Below, piece after piece: positions 31,821 to 41,742 of a stretch of DNA of 64,000 nt; position 1 is the first letter of the stretch, and every line of letters begins with the position of its first letter. Source of the DNA: Sphingobium sp. SCG-1 (GTDB taxonomy: Bacteria; Pseudomonadota; Alphaproteobacteria; Sphingomonadales; Sphingomonadaceae); NCBI RefSeq assembly GCF_002953135.1, contig NZ_CP026372.1:2777501-2841500 (forward strand), in the 5' to 3' direction. The notes below the pieces were generated by a model, which was not told the DNA's origin, ran no database searches, and saw only the letters and a program-made list of their open reading frames with translations. The position numbers and the translations under genes are program-made.

Positions 31821-33125
31821 ATGGCCGTTACCGACATCGCCACGCGGACCTACGATCACAATTTCCGGCTCGACCCGATCGTCCGCAGCCTGCTCGATAC
31901 CGATTTCTACAAGCTGCTGATGTTGCAGATGATCCGGCATCTGCACAGTGACGTCAGCGCAACCTTCTCCGTCATCAACCGCAGCAAGAGCGTGCGCCTC
32001 GCCGATATCATCGATGAGGGCGAACTGCGCGCGCAACTGGATCACGCCCGGAAGGTGCGGTTCGCGAAGAAGGAACTGATCTGGCTCGCAGGCAACAGCT
32101 TCTATGGCAAGACGCAGATGTTTTCGCCTGACTTCATTCGTTGGCTAGCCGACTTCCAGCTTCCTGAATACGACTTGCGCAAGAATGACGGTCAATATGA
32201 ACTGCGTTTCGAAGGGCCGTGGACGCACACGACGATGTGGGAGATTCCCGCTCTTGCGATCATCAACGAACTAAAATCCCGCGCCGCGATGCGCGACAAG
32301 GGCCGGTTTGCGCTTGATGTCCTTTATGCACGCGCCAAGGCTCGATTATGGGAGAAGGTCGAGCGGCTGCGCGACTTGCCCAATCTTGCGCTCTCCGATT
32401 TTGGTACGCGGCGCAGGCACAGTTTCCTGTGGCAGCGCTGGTGCATCGAGGCGCTGAAGGAGGGCCTTGGCAGCCGCTTCATCGGCACCTCCAATGTCCT
32501 ACTGGCGATGGATGCCGATCTGGAGGCAATCGGCACCAATGCGCACGAATTGCCAATGGTCGCCGCCGCCTTGTCTGATAGCGACGCCGAACTAGCCCAG
32601 GCGCCCTATCGCGTGCTGGAGGAATGGCAGCAGCACTATAATGGCAACCTGCTGATCGCACTGCCCGACGCCTACGGCACTACCGCATTCCTGAACGATG
32701 CGCCGGACTGGCTCGCCGACTGGACGGGCTTTCGTCCAGACAGTGCGCCACCCATTGAGGCGGGCGAGCAGATCATCCGCTGGTGGCGGGATCATGGCCG
32801 CGATCCGAAAAAGAAGCTCCTGATCTTCTCCGACGGCATGGACATTGATTCGATCGAGCATACTTATCGCTACTTCGATGGACGCGTACGAATGAGTTTT
32901 GGCTGGGGCACCAATCTCACCAATGATTTTCGCGCTTGCGACCCGGATGGCGACACAGGATTGGAGCCTATCTCCCTAGTCTGCAAGGTGACGCACGCAA
33001 ACGGCCGTCCTGCGGTCAAGCTATCCGATAATCCCGCAAAAGCATCAGGGGATACGAAGGAAATCGAGCGCTATCTCCGCGTCTTCGGGTCGGCAGGCCG
33101 GACGGAAACAATCCTGCGCGTCTAA
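31821..33125 (+). CDS. pncB: Nicotinate phosphoribosyltransferase
   Basis: 434 aa. It makes nicotinate mononucleotide from nicotinate and PRPP in the Preiss-Handler NAD salvage pathway, in the cytoplasm. Motifs are [15 protein letters not shown] near the N-terminus, [14 protein letters not shown] with the regulatory/catalytic His, TSNVLLA, and [12 protein letters not shown] with [11 protein letters not shown] in the phosphate-binding part. The length is normal. It starts 3 bases after selO and is followed by a likely intrinsic terminator. Confidence 0.95.
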   Translation: MAVTDIATRTYDHNFRLDPIVRSLLDTDFYKLLMLQMIRHLHSDVSATFSVINRSKSVRLADIIDEGELRAQLDHARKVRFAKKELIWLAGNSFYGKTQMFSPDFIRWLADFQLPEYDLRKNDGQYELRFEGPWTHTTMWEIPALAIINELKSRAAMRDKGRFALDVLYARAKARLWEKVERLRDLPNLALSDFGTRRRHSFLWQRWCIEALKEGLGSRFIGTSNVLLAMDADLEAIGTNAHELPMVAAALSDSDAELAQAPYRVLEEWQQHYNGNLLIALPDAYGTTAFLNDAPDWLADWTGFRPDSAPPIEAGEQIIRWWRDHGRDPKKKLLIFSDGMDIDSIEHTYRYFDGRVRMSFGWGTNLTNDFRACDPDGDTGLEPISLVCKVTHANGRPAVKLSDNPAKASGDTKEIERYLRVFGSAGRTETILRV

Positions 33126-33157
33126 GAAACGACAGCCACGAAACCTCAAAAACATGA

Positions 33158-33196
33158 CCCCGCCAGCATCGGGGGGAAGCTGACGGGGCCGTTTTT
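33158..33196 (+). terminator. Intrinsic terminator after pncB
   Basis: CCCCGCCAGC (33158-33167) pairs with GCTGACGGGG (33179-33188) with one mismatch, followed by GTTTTT. It lies 33 bases after the pncB stop and ends the selO-pncB unit. Confidence 0.7.
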
Positions 33197-33288
33197 GCGC
33201 CGATGCCTGCGAGCGGGGGGGATGACAGTCGCATCAGCATTATGAGAACCAAGCGACCAACTTTTGGTTCCGAGAAAAACATCATATT

Positions 33289-34059
33289 TCAACGCGGCGT
33301 TGCGGCACCTTCGATATAGTCGATGCGGATGCGGACCCACGATCCGATCAGCGGCTTGCCCCCGATGCGCGGCGGCTTCACCAGGAATTGCCAGGCCGCC
33401 TGCCGCACCGCCCGCGCAAATCCGGACCCCATCGGTGACTCGCCAAGCTGCTGGCAATTCTCCACATGATAGTCATCGACGGTCTTGCACGCGACCAGCC
33501 CCCATCCGGTGCGCGGCGCGTTCGACGGCATATAGGTCGAGAGTTCGGCGTGAGTCGGACGGCGATACCAATCCGCATCGTAAAGCTGCTCACCCCCCGG
33601 CCCTTCGCCCGGTCCCGACACTGCGCCCCGATCCTTGCCCGTACCAATGTTCCCTGCGCCGCTCCCGCTATTCTCGCTCGTCCGCGTAGGCAACTTGCCG
33701 ATGTCGGCGGCGGCAAGCTGGTCCTTGGTCAGCGTGATGAACGGGAAGTCTGGCGTCGGCGGCGTTTCGCTGGGCTTCACCTTGGGCGGCGTTACGGCTC
33801 GGGCGGCGGCGCCTTGGGGCGCCTTCCGCGCCTTTTCCGCTGTCTTCTCGCGCTGCTTCGTCGGAGCGGGCGGCCCCGGCGTCAGATCGAAAGTCACAGG
33901 CAGGCTGTCCTGTACCTTCTTTATGAACGGCGCAGGCGCGAGTTGCAGCAGCAGAAACAGGATGAGAAGATGGACGAGGATCGTCAGCAGCAACGGCACC
34001 GCATGCCGCAGCCGAGCGTTGTCCTGAGTATAACCGTAGCGGGAGAGCGAAGGGGGCAT
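33289..34059 (-). CDS. TonB-like energy transducer family protein
   Basis: 256 aa with an N-terminal membrane anchor (VPLLLTILVHLLILFLLLQLAP), a long Pro/Lys/Thr-rich periplasmic linker (about 60-150), a Gly-rich stretch, and a C-terminal globular part ending in WVRIRIDYIEGA, similar in plan to TonB C-terminal domains. The linker and anchor support a periplasm-spanning role. No exbB or exbD is adjacent, and the C-terminal part is atypical, so it may be a TolA/TonB-like scaffold rather than a receptor energiser. The PCu(A)C gene lies 97 bases upstream in the same direction. Confidence 0.65.
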   Translation of the reverse strand: MPPSLSRYGYTQDNARLRHAVPLLLTILVHLLILFLLLQLAPAPFIKKVQDSLPVTFDLTPGPPAPTKQREKTAEKARKAPQGAAARAVTPPKVKPSETPPTPDFPFITLTKDQLAAADIGKLPTRTSENSGSGAGNIGTGKDRGAVSGPGEGPGGEQLYDADWYRRPTHAELSTYMPSNAPRTGWGLVACKTVDDYHVENCQQLGESPMGSGFARAVRQAAWQFLVKPPRIGGKPLIGSWVRIRIDYIEGAATPR

Positions 34060-34156
34060 TGGCAGGCTGCCTAGACGCAGGCGAAAGGGACCGCAATCGG
34101 AGAGACGCGTTCGATATATCGTCGCGCTCCCCCTGAAGCGCGACGATCAGGACAGG

Positions 34157-34627
34157 CTAATGCTGCTTCATATCCATCGGCGCAGCGGCTCCGGCCTTCT
34201 GCACGATGGCGTCCACGATGATCCGGTCGCCATTGGAGAACAGGAACGTCAGCGGCACCTTGCCCTGTTGTACGGCCTCCGCATTGACGCCAAACAGCAT
34301 CAGATGCTTGCCGCCCGGTGCGAACGCGACTTCGCCCTTCGCTGGAACAGGAACGGCGGAGATCGGCTGCATCGTCATCTTGCCATCCTTGGCGACGCTC
34401 TCGTGCATCTCCACGCGCAGCGCGCGGTCCGTCATCACGTCGCGCAATTCCACCGGCGTTTCGCCGCCATGCACGACGAAGTAACCAGCGGACGGCGTAT
34501 CCTTGTTCGGGCTGATGCGTATCCACGCCTGATCGACATATAAGGGCGCGGGATCGGCGCAGGCGGCCAGCAGCATCGGCGCGCTTAGTACGGCCAGCAC
34601 ACTCACTAGCTTCGAAAATGGCGACAT
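34157..34627 (-). CDS. Periplasmic copper chaperone PCu(A)C, lipoprotein form
   Basis: 156 aa. The signal peptide ends in the lipobox LLAAC, so the protein is probably lipid-anchored. The PCu(A)C copper site H-M...H-x-M is seen as VEMHESVAKDGKMTMQP and GGKHLMLFG. These proteins deliver Cu(I) to cytochrome oxidase subunit II in the periplasm. The ATG at 34627 is chosen because it directly precedes the signal peptide; the open frame runs to 34708. No oxidase or SCO gene is adjacent. Confidence 0.88.
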   Translation of the reverse strand: MSPFSKLVSVLAVLSAPMLLAACADPAPLYVDQAWIRISPNKDTPSAGYFVVHGGETPVELRDVMTDRALRVEMHESVAKDGKMTMQPISAVPVPAKGEVAFAPGGKHLMLFGVNAEAVQQGKVPLTFLFSNGDRIIVDAIVQKAGAAAPMDMKQH

Positions 34628-34698
34628 TAGCTGCTCGTTCCTTCCTGTCCCGTTTCCGGTCGCTACCGTAATCGCGCACTCTCTAATGCGCGTAGCTT

Positions 34699-34728
34699 CT
34701 TGTGCCAAGCGAAAGCCCCCCTATATCG
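34699..34728 (+). promoter_or_regulatory. Candidate RpoH (heat-shock) promoter of dnaK
   Basis: CTTGTG (34699-34704) and CCTATATCG (34720-34728) are separated by 15 bases and resemble the alphaproteobacterial RpoH elements CTTG and CYTATNT. The site lies about 85 bases before the dnaK ATG. The call is by eye and from recalled consensus. Confidence 0.5.
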
Positions 34729-34812
34729 CTTTTCGAGACGGTGCTTGTGCTGGCATGATGTGCAGGGCAAGGCCGCTAACCGCTGAACGTCTTGGGGTTA
34801 AAGAGGACATAC

Positions 34813-36717
34813 ATGGCTAAAGTTATCGGAATCGATCTGGGCACCACCAACAGCTGCGTAGCTGTGATGGAGGGCGGCAAGCCCAAGGTGATCGAAAATG
34901 CTGAAGGCGCGCGCACGACGCCGTCGATCGTCGCGTTCACGAAGGATGGCGAGCGGCTGATCGGCCAGCCTGCAAAGCGTCAGGCCGTTACCAATCCTGA
35001 AAACACCATCTTCGCCGTCAAGCGCCTGATAGGCCGTCGTTTCGACGATCCGCTGACCAAGAAGGATATGGAACTGGTTTCCTATGCCATCGCAAAGGGC
35101 AGCAATGGCGACGCGTGGGTGAAGGCCGGTGGCGAAGAATATTCGCCGTCGCAAATTTCCGCCTTCACGTTGCAGAAGATGAAGGAAACCGCCGAGAGCT
35201 ATCTTGGCGAAACCGTGACGCAGGCGGTGATTACCGTTCCTGCATACTTCAACGATGCACAGCGTCAGGCGACCAAGGATGCAGGCCGCATCGCCGGTCT
35301 CGAAGTATTGCGCATCATAAACGAGCCGACTGCGGCGGCGCTGGCCTATGGCCTCGACAAGCAGGATGGCAAGACCATTGCGGTCTATGACCTTGGCGGC
35401 GGTACGTTCGACATCTCCGTGCTGGAAATCGGCGACGGCGTATTCGAGGTGAAGTCCACTAACGGCGACACCTTCCTTGGCGGCGAAGACTTCGACTCCA
35501 AGGTTGTGGAATTCCTGGCCGACGAGTTCAAGAAGCAGGAAGGTATCGACCTGCGCGGCGACAAGCTCGCCCTGCAGCGTTTGAAGGAAGCGGCCGAGAA
35601 GGCGAAGATCGAGCTGTCGTCGACCGCGACGACCGAAGTCAACCTGCCCTTCATCACCGCTGACCAGAACGGTCCGAAGCATCTTGTGAAGACGATCACG
35701 CGCGCCGATCTCGAAAAGCTGGTTGCGGATCTCATCAAGCGCACGTTGGAGCCTTGCAAGAAGGCACTTGCTGATGCTGGCGTTTCGGCCAGCGACATCA
35801 GCGAAGTCGTCCTTGTCGGTGGTATGACCCGCATGCCGCGGGTTCGCGAAGTCGTGAAGGACTTCTTCGGCAAGGAACCACACACCGGTGTGAACCCTGA
35901 CGAAGTCGTGGCCATGGGCGCGGCCATTCAGGCTGGCGTGTTGCAGGGTGACGTCAAGGACGTGCTGCTGCTCGACGTGACGCCACTGTCGCTGGGCATC
36001 GAAACGCTGGGTGGCGTGTTCACCCGCATGATCGATCGCAACACGACGATCCCTGCCAAGAAGAGCCAGGTCTACTCGACGGCAGACGACAATCAGCAGG
36101 CAGTGACTATCCGCGTCTTCCAGGGCGAGCGTGAAATGGCGGCGGACAACAAGCTGCTGGGCCAGTTCGACCTCGTCGGCATCCCGCCCGCACCGCGGGG
36201 CGTGCCGCAGATCGAAGTCATCTTCGACATCGACGCTAATGGCCTCGTCAATGTGTCCGCCAAGGACAAGGGCACCGGCAAGGAGCAACAGATCAAGATC
36301 CAGGCTTCGGGTGGTCTGTCCGATGCCGACATCGATCAGATGGTCCGCGACGCCGAGCAGTTTGCCGAGGAAGACAAGAAGCGGCGCGAGGGTGCAGAGG
36401 CGAAGAACAACGCCGAAAGCCTGATCCACACGACCGAGCGTCAGCTAGAAGAGCATGGCGACAAGGTCGACGCGAGCCTGAAGTCGGAAATCGAAACGGC
36501 CGTTGCCGCCGCCAAGTCTGCGGTCGAAAGCAATGACATCGAAGCGATGAAGACCAAGGCGCAGGATCTGGCGACCATCGCCATGAAGCTGGGTCAGGCG
36601 ATCTACGAGAAGGAGCAGGCGGCTGGGGCGTCGCCGGGTGCAGAGGCTGCATCGCAGGCGGACGACGGCGTCGTCGATGCCGAATTCTCCGAAGTAGACG
36701 AAGACAACAAGGCGTAA
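34813..36717 (+). CDS. dnaK: Chaperone DnaK (Hsp70)
   Basis: 634 aa, normal length. ATPase domain: [32 protein letters not shown] and the phosphate-2 loop [14 protein letters not shown], then [15 protein letters not shown]. The linker [19 protein letters not shown] is followed by the substrate-binding domain and a helical lid with an acidic C-terminus ([13 protein letters not shown]). It folds client proteins with DnaJ and GrpE in the cytoplasm. The ATG at 34813 follows AGAGGACATAC. A candidate RpoH promoter precedes it and dnaJ follows. Confidence 0.98.
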   Translation: MAKVIGIDLGTTNSCVAVMEGGKPKVIENAEGARTTPSIVAFTKDGERLIGQPAKRQAVTNPENTIFAVKRLIGRRFDDPLTKKDMELVSYAIAKGSNGDAWVKAGGEEYSPSQISAFTLQKMKETAESYLGETVTQAVITVPAYFNDAQRQATKDAGRIAGLEVLRIINEPTAAALAYGLDKQDGKTIAVYDLGGGTFDISVLEIGDGVFEVKSTNGDTFLGGEDFDSKVVEFLADEFKKQEGIDLRGDKLALQRLKEAAEKAKIELSSTATTEVNLPFITADQNGPKHLVKTITRADLEKLVADLIKRTLEPCKKALADAGVSASDISEVVLVGGMTRMPRVREVVKDFFGKEPHTGVNPDEVVAMGAAIQAGVLQGDVKDVLLLDVTPLSLGIETLGGVFTRMIDRNTTIPAKKSQVYSTADDNQQAVTIRVFQGEREMAADNKLLGQFDLVGIPPAPRGVPQIEVIFDIDANGLVNVSAKDKGTGKEQQIKIQASGGLSDADIDQMVRDAEQFAEEDKKRREGAEAKNNAESLIHTTERQLEEHGDKVDASLKSEIETAVAAAKSAVESNDIEAMKTKAQDLATIAMKLGQAIYEKEQAAGASPGAEAASQADDGVVDAEFSEVDEDNKA

Positions 36718-36730
36718 GCCGTGCACTTTA

Positions 36731-36762
36731 CCCGACACTCCGGTATCGATCGGGGTGACGGG
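36731..36762 (+). other. Strong hairpin in the dnaK-dnaJ intergenic region
   Basis: Bases 36731-36742 pair with 36751-36762 in a 12-bp stem with one A-A mismatch and an 8-base loop. No T-run follows. In the 65-base gap between dnaK and dnaJ this may act in mRNA processing or partial attenuation, giving more DnaK than DnaJ. Confidence 0.55.
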
Positions 36763-36782
36763 GAAGCGCATCCGGGGGCATT

Positions 36783-37907
36783 ATGAGCACCGAAGTCGAT
36801 TATTACGAGCTGCTGGAAGTCGAGCGTACTGCCGACGCTGCGACGCTCAAAAGCGCATATCGCAAGCTAGCGATGAAATATCACCCCGACAAAAACGCCG
36901 GCTGCACCGATAGCGAAGCCAAGTTCAAGGCAGTCAGCGAAGCCTATGGGGTGCTGAACGACCCACAGAAGCGCGCTGCTTACGATCGCTTTGGTCATGC
37001 CGCGTTCCAGAATGGCGGCCCGGGCGGTGGTTTCGGCGGGGGCGGCGGGGGCGGTTTCTCCGACCTTGGCGACATCTTCGAAACGATCTTCGGCCAGTCC
37101 GGATTCGGTGGCGGCGGGCGGCAAGCCAATCGGCGCGGCGCGGACCTGCGCTATGACCTCGAAATCGGCCTTGAAGACGCCTATCATGGCAAGGAAACCG
37201 AGATCGCGGTCGAAGTGTCCGCGCCTTGCGATACGTGCGATGGATCAGGCGCAAAACCCGGCACCGGGGCAAAAACCTGCGGAACCTGCAATGGGCACGG
37301 ACAGGTCCGCGCGCAACAGGGATTCTTCGTTGTCGAACGTACCTGCCCGTCCTGCCACGGTGCAGGCAAGGTCATCGAAAGCCCGTGCGGCACCTGCCGG
37401 GGTGAAGGCCGTGTCGACAAGAAGAAGACGCTCTCCGTCAACATTCCGGCGGGAGTCGACGAAGGTACGCGTATCCGCCTGACCGGTGAGGGTGAGGCCG
37501 GACCACGCGGCGCGCCTCCGGGCGACCTGTACATCTTCCTGCACGTCAAACGCCACGCGATATTCGAGCGTGAAGGCACGACGCTGTTCTGCCGGGCGCC
37601 GGTCAGCTTCACGACGGCGGCCCTAGGCGGCACGATCGAAGTTCCTGGCCTCGACCGCGAGCGGCATGAAATCCGTATTCCGGCGGGCATCCAGTCTGGC
37701 AAGCAATTGCGTCAGCGCGGCGCGGGCATGCCGGTCCTGAACGGCAGGGGCCATGGCGATATTGTCGTTCAGATCGACGTCGAAACTCCCACGCGCCTCA
37801 CGGCCAAGCAGAAGGACTTGCTCGAAGCCTTCCGCGAAACGGAAACTGGCGAGGAATGCCCGCAATCGACGGGATTTTTCAGCAAGCTGAAGGATATGCT
37901 GGGTTAA
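36783..37907 (+). CDS. dnaJ: Chaperone DnaJ (Hsp40)
   Basis: 374 aa, full-length type I. The J domain has [13 protein letters not shown] with the HPD motif; a Gly/Phe-rich region follows ([15 protein letters not shown]); four zinc-binding CxxCxGxG repeats are [24 protein letters not shown] and CGTCRGEG; then the C-terminal substrate-binding domains. It stimulates DnaK ATPase and hands over clients. It is cotranscribed with dnaK, and GGGGGC precedes the ATG. Confidence 0.97.
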   Translation: MSTEVDYYELLEVERTADAATLKSAYRKLAMKYHPDKNAGCTDSEAKFKAVSEAYGVLNDPQKRAAYDRFGHAAFQNGGPGGGFGGGGGGGFSDLGDIFETIFGQSGFGGGGRQANRRGADLRYDLEIGLEDAYHGKETEIAVEVSAPCDTCDGSGAKPGTGAKTCGTCNGHGQVRAQQGFFVVERTCPSCHGAGKVIESPCGTCRGEGRVDKKKTLSVNIPAGVDEGTRIRLTGEGEAGPRGAPPGDLYIFLHVKRHAIFEREGTTLFCRAPVSFTTAALGGTIEVPGLDRERHEIRIPAGIQSGKQLRQRGAGMPVLNGRGHGDIVVQIDVETPTRLTAKQKDLLEAFRETETGEECPQSTGFFSKLKDMLG

Positions 37908-37920
37908 TTGGGCGGCTGAT

Positions 37921-37935
37921 TAGCGCATTGCGCTA
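37921..37935. repeat. 7-1-7 perfect palindrome after dnaJ
   Basis: TAGCGCA T TGCGCTA lies 14 bases after the dnaJ stop with no T-run. The loop is too small for a full hairpin, so a protein-binding palindrome or a shorter stem is possible. The rest of the gap to 38058 shows nothing clear. Confidence 0.4.
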
Positions 37936-38058
37936 GTCGCTTCCTGGCTACCCTTCCTATCCATTTGTTGGGAGATGCTGGGGAAACTTGGCGGCGTGCA
38001 GACCGGCGCGTTTAGTGAGGGCGCCCGCGCCTGACGTAATTCAAAGCTCGCACCCGCC

Positions 38059-38532
38059 TCACTCAACCCGATCCTCATAGGCCTGCAACGCCAGCGTCAC
38101 GTCCGCATCCTTTTTATACCGCTTACGTAATGTCGCCAGCTTCGCGTCCGTTCCCGTACACAGGCTCCTGACATTCTCCGCGAGAAACGCCCGCCGCTCC
38201 GCGTCATAGGGTTCCTCGCCACGAAAGTGATCGCACCCGTCGCGCATCACCATGAAGTCAGTGACTTCATCGGGAAAAGGCATCGCCCCCTCCGCCTCGT
38301 TCGTCACGGCCTCATTCGCCGGCAGGTCGGGCACAGACGTCAGCGAAACCGCAGGCTCATCCACAACGGGCGCAGCAACATTCGCCACCGTCGCGTTTGG
38401 AACCGGCGCAGCGGCATTCACGGCCTCCGCCGTCGCAGGCGCTTCGGCACGGCGCTGTTCCGCAGGCGCGCGCGAGCATCCCGCTGTCAGCATCGCCAGC
38501 ACCAAGCCCATGAGAGCCGCCCGCACCTTCAC
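38059..38532 (-). CDS. Small lipoprotein, function unknown
   Basis: 157 aa from a GTG at 38532 that overlaps the stop of the patatin gene (GTGA). The signal peptide MGLVLAMLTAGC ends in a lipobox (LTAGC), followed by an Ala/Pro/Val/Glu-rich linker (about 25-80) and a C-terminal domain with two Cys (VMRDGCDHFRGEEPYD and NVRSLCTGTD). I do not recognise the family. Coupling to the patatin-like gene suggests they are made together. The open frame upstream to 38721 is shadow sequence. Confidence 0.7.
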   Translation of the reverse strand: MKVRAALMGLVLAMLTAGCSRAPAEQRRAEAPATAEAVNAAAPVPNATVANVAAPVVDEPAVSLTSVPDLPANEAVTNEAEGAMPFPDEVTDFMVMRDGCDHFRGEEPYDAERRAFLAENVRSLCTGTDAKLATLRKRYKKDADVTLALQAYEDRVE

Positions 38533-40877
38533 CCAATTTCCTTCCGCAGGCTCACGATCAAATCCGCAATGAGCGTCAGCCGTGGTGCTTCCTCGTCCAG
38601 TATCGCGTGGAATGCCGCTTTCCTGTAGCGGGCAACATCTTCTTCCGAAAGCGCGACCCCGACCGGCAGTGTAGAAAGTACGATGTCGATCAACCGCTCC
38701 GCCCCGTGCAGCCGTCCCCACAGATAATCATTCTCGCGATAGGCGCGGCTGAAGAACGCGCCGAAGTTGTTGAACTCCATGCCCCGCAGGGTCGCGGCGG
38801 CATCGGCGGGGCGGATCGCCGAGCAATCCTCGGGCGAAATCCGGTCGACCTTTACCGGATCATATTCGTCTAGCCCCTCACCCTGTAAAAGCGGCAAAGT
38901 CGCGATATCGTAAAATGGAAAACCGAGATAAGCGAGCAGCATCAGCCGCCGCTCCGCCTTGGGCAAGCTGGACAGTGCCTCCGACAGCATCGCCTCCGCA
39001 GCTTCATCGCACGCCCGCAAATCGCGCGCTTTGGATAATGCGGCCAGCACTTCGGCGGAGGAACCCAGAACATCGCCAGCCCGCTCGGCCATCACGCCCC
39101 GATAGAATTCCGCCGCTTCCCGCTCCTGATACAGCGCCAGCCCGCCATATATTGCGTCATGCATTGCCGTCAGCGCTTCGGGTGTGGCCTCGCTCTCCAC
39201 CTCCAGCGTCCCTGCCAGCCGCCGGGCCAGAAATCGCAGCCGCCGCACGCGAAAGCTCAGGTCATGATCGCGGAAAAACGCGATCGCGCTGTCGCTGGCG
39301 CTTGCCCGTCCATCGCCGCCCAGTTGGTCGATACCCGCATCGTGCACATGGCCCCAGATCGCCATCCGCACCGCCTCGCGCAGCATCGGCGTCTCGTCCG
39401 GCCCCAGCGCCACCAACAGTTCCGTTATATCATCGACAATGCCCGACAGCTTCAGATGCCCATAAGCCGGGTAGGCAAACCCCGCACCGCTCGCTGCCCG
39501 CACCTGCGCCTTCGCCCGCCAGTTGGCGAGCCGCGCGGGCGTCGGCCGGTCGAGGAACAGGGTGCCGCCAAAGCTGCTCTCCACATCCTGCTCGATCTGC
39601 GGCCGCATCGCCTCCATGATCTGCCGCATCCGCCTGATCCGGCGCGATCGGTTCTCGATTGCTTCCAGATTGTCGCGGATAGGCTGCTCGCGCGGTATGT
39701 CGCTCATCGCGCCCAACACCGTCCGGAAGAATCCCGGCAGCGGCGGATGCTCCCCTTCGGACAGATGCTGCGGCTCGCCCCCGCGTGTCAGGCGGATGCT
39801 GCGGCTGTGCGGCTTGGGATCGATATAGACGAAGCGTCGGTCCACCTCCCGCCGAGAGGGCCGGTTACGCAGCGCCCCGATCGCCTGCGCGAACGGCGCG
39901 TTGGCCAGCACCGATCCGTCGATCAGCACTGCGTCCTCCGCTTTCCCCAGTGCGAACTGACGGGGCAAGGCGCGCTTCAGGAATGCGTCGCGTCCCGGCC
40001 ATGCGCGATCGCGCTCCGCCAGCACATCGTCCAGTTCGCGCACCGTGAACGGCGGAAAAGCACCTGGAAAACTCGCCGTCGCCCGTGCCGCAAATGCCAG
40101 CTCCGCCGCATCGGCAAAATCCCGTTTCCCCCGTCCCCGTGCCGAAAAACCGATGGAAAGCCGATGTTCCGTCTCGATCACATGCGGCGGGCTATGCAGT
40201 GCGAGGCTCTGCGCATAGCCATCGAAATCTGTCACCGTCACGAACAGGTCCAGCGGATGTTCGGGCGGCAACAGTGGCGTTCCCGCAGGCGCACGCGCCA
40301 TCGCTTCGAACGCGTCGAGCAGCATGTTGCTGAAGCCCGCACCCCCGAATGGTGGCTCGAACCAGCGCGAGCGGATGAAGCGGGACAGCTTCAGACGCAC
40401 TTCCTCGCGGGTTTCCGGCGCCACGGTGCGCTCCACAGTATCACCCGGCCGACGCGCCGCCATCCATACCAGAGGCGAAGCCCAGAATTTCGAAAACCGC
40501 GCCGCGGGCCGCGCGTCGGGATCGAGCAGCCGGTCGATATCGGCATACTCCATCCACAGTTCGGTCAGCGGGTCGAGCGACTGTCCCGTCTCCACCGCCT
40601 GCGCCAGGAAGATGCCGTTGATCCCGCCTGCACTCGCCCCCGCGATGATGTCGGGCAGGATGCGCAGCCGTGTACCCGTCTCCGCTTCGATGGCCGCAAT
40701 CAGCGAACGATAGACCGCCCGCGAGCTACCCAATGGATGGGCCTCTTCAACGCCGTCATGATAATCCCGACTTGCCCTCGCGAGGTGCCAGATTTCCTTA
40801 GTGATGCCATGCATGTAGATGGCGAGGCTGATCCCGCCATAGCAGACCAGCGCCAGCCGAAGTTCCTTCTCCCTCAT
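38529..40877 (-). CDS. Patatin-like protein (DUF3376-type)
   Basis: 782 aa. A patatin-like phospholipase domain fills the N-terminal half: LALVCYGGISLAIYMHGI (oxyanion region), the nucleophile GASAGG (GxSxG) and the catalytic Asp in VLIDGSVLANAPF. The long C-terminal half matches the DUF3376 family layout. Such proteins are predicted acyl hydrolases at the membrane; the substrate is unknown. No signal peptide is seen. The ATG at 40877 directly precedes the conserved start; the frame extends to 40952. It lies 50 bases after an endonuclease/phosphatase-fold gene in the same direction. Confidence 0.87.
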   Translation of the reverse strand: MREKELRLALVCYGGISLAIYMHGITKEIWHLARASRDYHDGVEEAHPLGSSRAVYRSLIAAIEAETGTRLRILPDIIAGASAGGINGIFLAQAVETGQSLDPLTELWMEYADIDRLLDPDARPAARFSKFWASPLVWMAARRPGDTVERTVAPETREEVRLKLSRFIRSRWFEPPFGGAGFSNMLLDAFEAMARAPAGTPLLPPEHPLDLFVTVTDFDGYAQSLALHSPPHVIETEHRLSIGFSARGRGKRDFADAAELAFAARATASFPGAFPPFTVRELDDVLAERDRAWPGRDAFLKRALPRQFALGKAEDAVLIDGSVLANAPFAQAIGALRNRPSRREVDRRFVYIDPKPHSRSIRLTRGGEPQHLSEGEHPPLPGFFRTVLGAMSDIPREQPIRDNLEAIENRSRRIRRMRQIMEAMRPQIEQDVESSFGGTLFLDRPTPARLANWRAKAQVRAASGAGFAYPAYGHLKLSGIVDDITELLVALGPDETPMLREAVRMAIWGHVHDAGIDQLGGDGRASASDSAIAFFRDHDLSFRVRRLRFLARRLAGTLEVESEATPEALTAMHDAIYGGLALYQEREAAEFYRGVMAERAGDVLGSSAEVLAALSKARDLRACDEAAEAMLSEALSSLPKAERRLMLLAYLGFPFYDIATLPLLQGEGLDEYDPVKVDRISPEDCSAIRPADAAATLRGMEFNNFGAFFSRAYRENDYLWGRLHGAERLIDIVLSTLPVGVALSEEDVARYRKAAFHAILDEEAPRLTLIADLIVSLRKEIG

Positions 40878-40927
40878 CGCGCGAGCATTGCAAATGGCGG
40901 AGGCAATGTCACTTACGCCGTTTCTTT

Positions 40928-41632
40928 TCAGGCAAGCGCAAATTCCGCCCATATCGGCAAATGATCCGAAGCCTTTCGCGATGCCGCGCTCTCATGCACC
41001 CCGCAATCGCGCAGGGTCAGCCGCTCACAATACATGATCCGGTCAAGACTTGCGACCGGCCGCCGGGCATGAAAACTTCGCCCGCACGGCGCAAAGCTGT
41101 AATGCCGTCCGAAATCGGCAAGGCACCCCCGGTTCGCGCTCCATTCGTTAAGGTCACCCATCAACACCGTTGGCATCTTCGACCGTGCCCCCGCAGCATG
41201 GATCACCGCCGCCGCCTGCCGCCGCCGCCACAATCCCGACAGGTCGAGGTGCATGCCGAACAAACGCACCTGACTGGCCTTAGTCGCAACTTCCGCCATG
41301 ATCGCCCCGCGCGGTTCCAGGCAGGGCAGATGCAGGACATCGTGGCACGGTACACTCACATCCTTGCGCACCAATATGGCATTGCCGTGCCAGCCCATGC
41401 TGTCCACATGCACGTCCAGCGGAACTGCCTTATAGGGGCTATGGCTTTCCAACAGGCGCGGGGGGATGGCGGCGAGGCGCGGCCCAAACCGCCGGTCCGC
41501 CTCCTGCAATGCAATCACATCGGCGTCGAGTTCCGCCAGCACTTCCAGGATACGCTCCGGGCTGCGGCGGCGGTCCGTCCCGATGGCTTTACGGATGTTG
41601 TAGCTGGCAACGCGAAATGAAGTTTGACCCAT
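40928..41632 (-). CDS. Endonuclease/exonuclease/phosphatase family protein
   Basis: About 234 aa with the EEP-fold catalytic motifs: VASYNIRKAIG (Asn), ALQEAD (Glu), LFGMHLDLS, MGDLNEW (Asp/Asn) and KASDHLPIWAEF (Asp-His). The fold hydrolyses phosphodiesters in nucleic acids, phosphoinositides or lipids. With a patatin-like protein next door a phospholipid-related role is possible, but a DNase role cannot be excluded. The start may be at 41659, which has a better ribosome-binding site, or at 41671. No signal peptide is clear. Confidence 0.85.
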   Translation of the reverse strand: MGQTSFRVASYNIRKAIGTDRRRSPERILEVLAELDADVIALQEADRRFGPRLAAIPPRLLESHSPYKAVPLDVHVDSMGWHGNAILVRKDVSVPCHDVLHLPCLEPRGAIMAEVATKASQVRLFGMHLDLSGLWRRRQAAAVIHAAGARSKMPTVLMGDLNEWSANRGCLADFGRHYSFAPCGRSFHARRPVASLDRIMYCERLTLRDCGVHESAASRKASDHLPIWAEFALA

Positions 41633-41742
41633 TGACCGCCAATGCCCCAGACGCCCCATTGTTTCCAGCATAGGTTATAAAGAAGCACTGGCGTTCCGCA
41701 TATGTTCTGCTAAACGGAAGGAATAGTTGCACAGGAACCGGG

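Noticed and set aside
34798..36429. 543-aa open frame antisense to dnaK
   Set aside because: It mirrors the codon pattern of dnaK, has no recognisable domain and no ribosome-binding site; GC-rich genes often give long antisense frames.
39159..40964. 601-aa open frame antisense to the patatin-like gene
   Set aside because: Rich in Arg/His/Gln/Pro with no motif; the opposite strand has clear patatin catalytic motifs.
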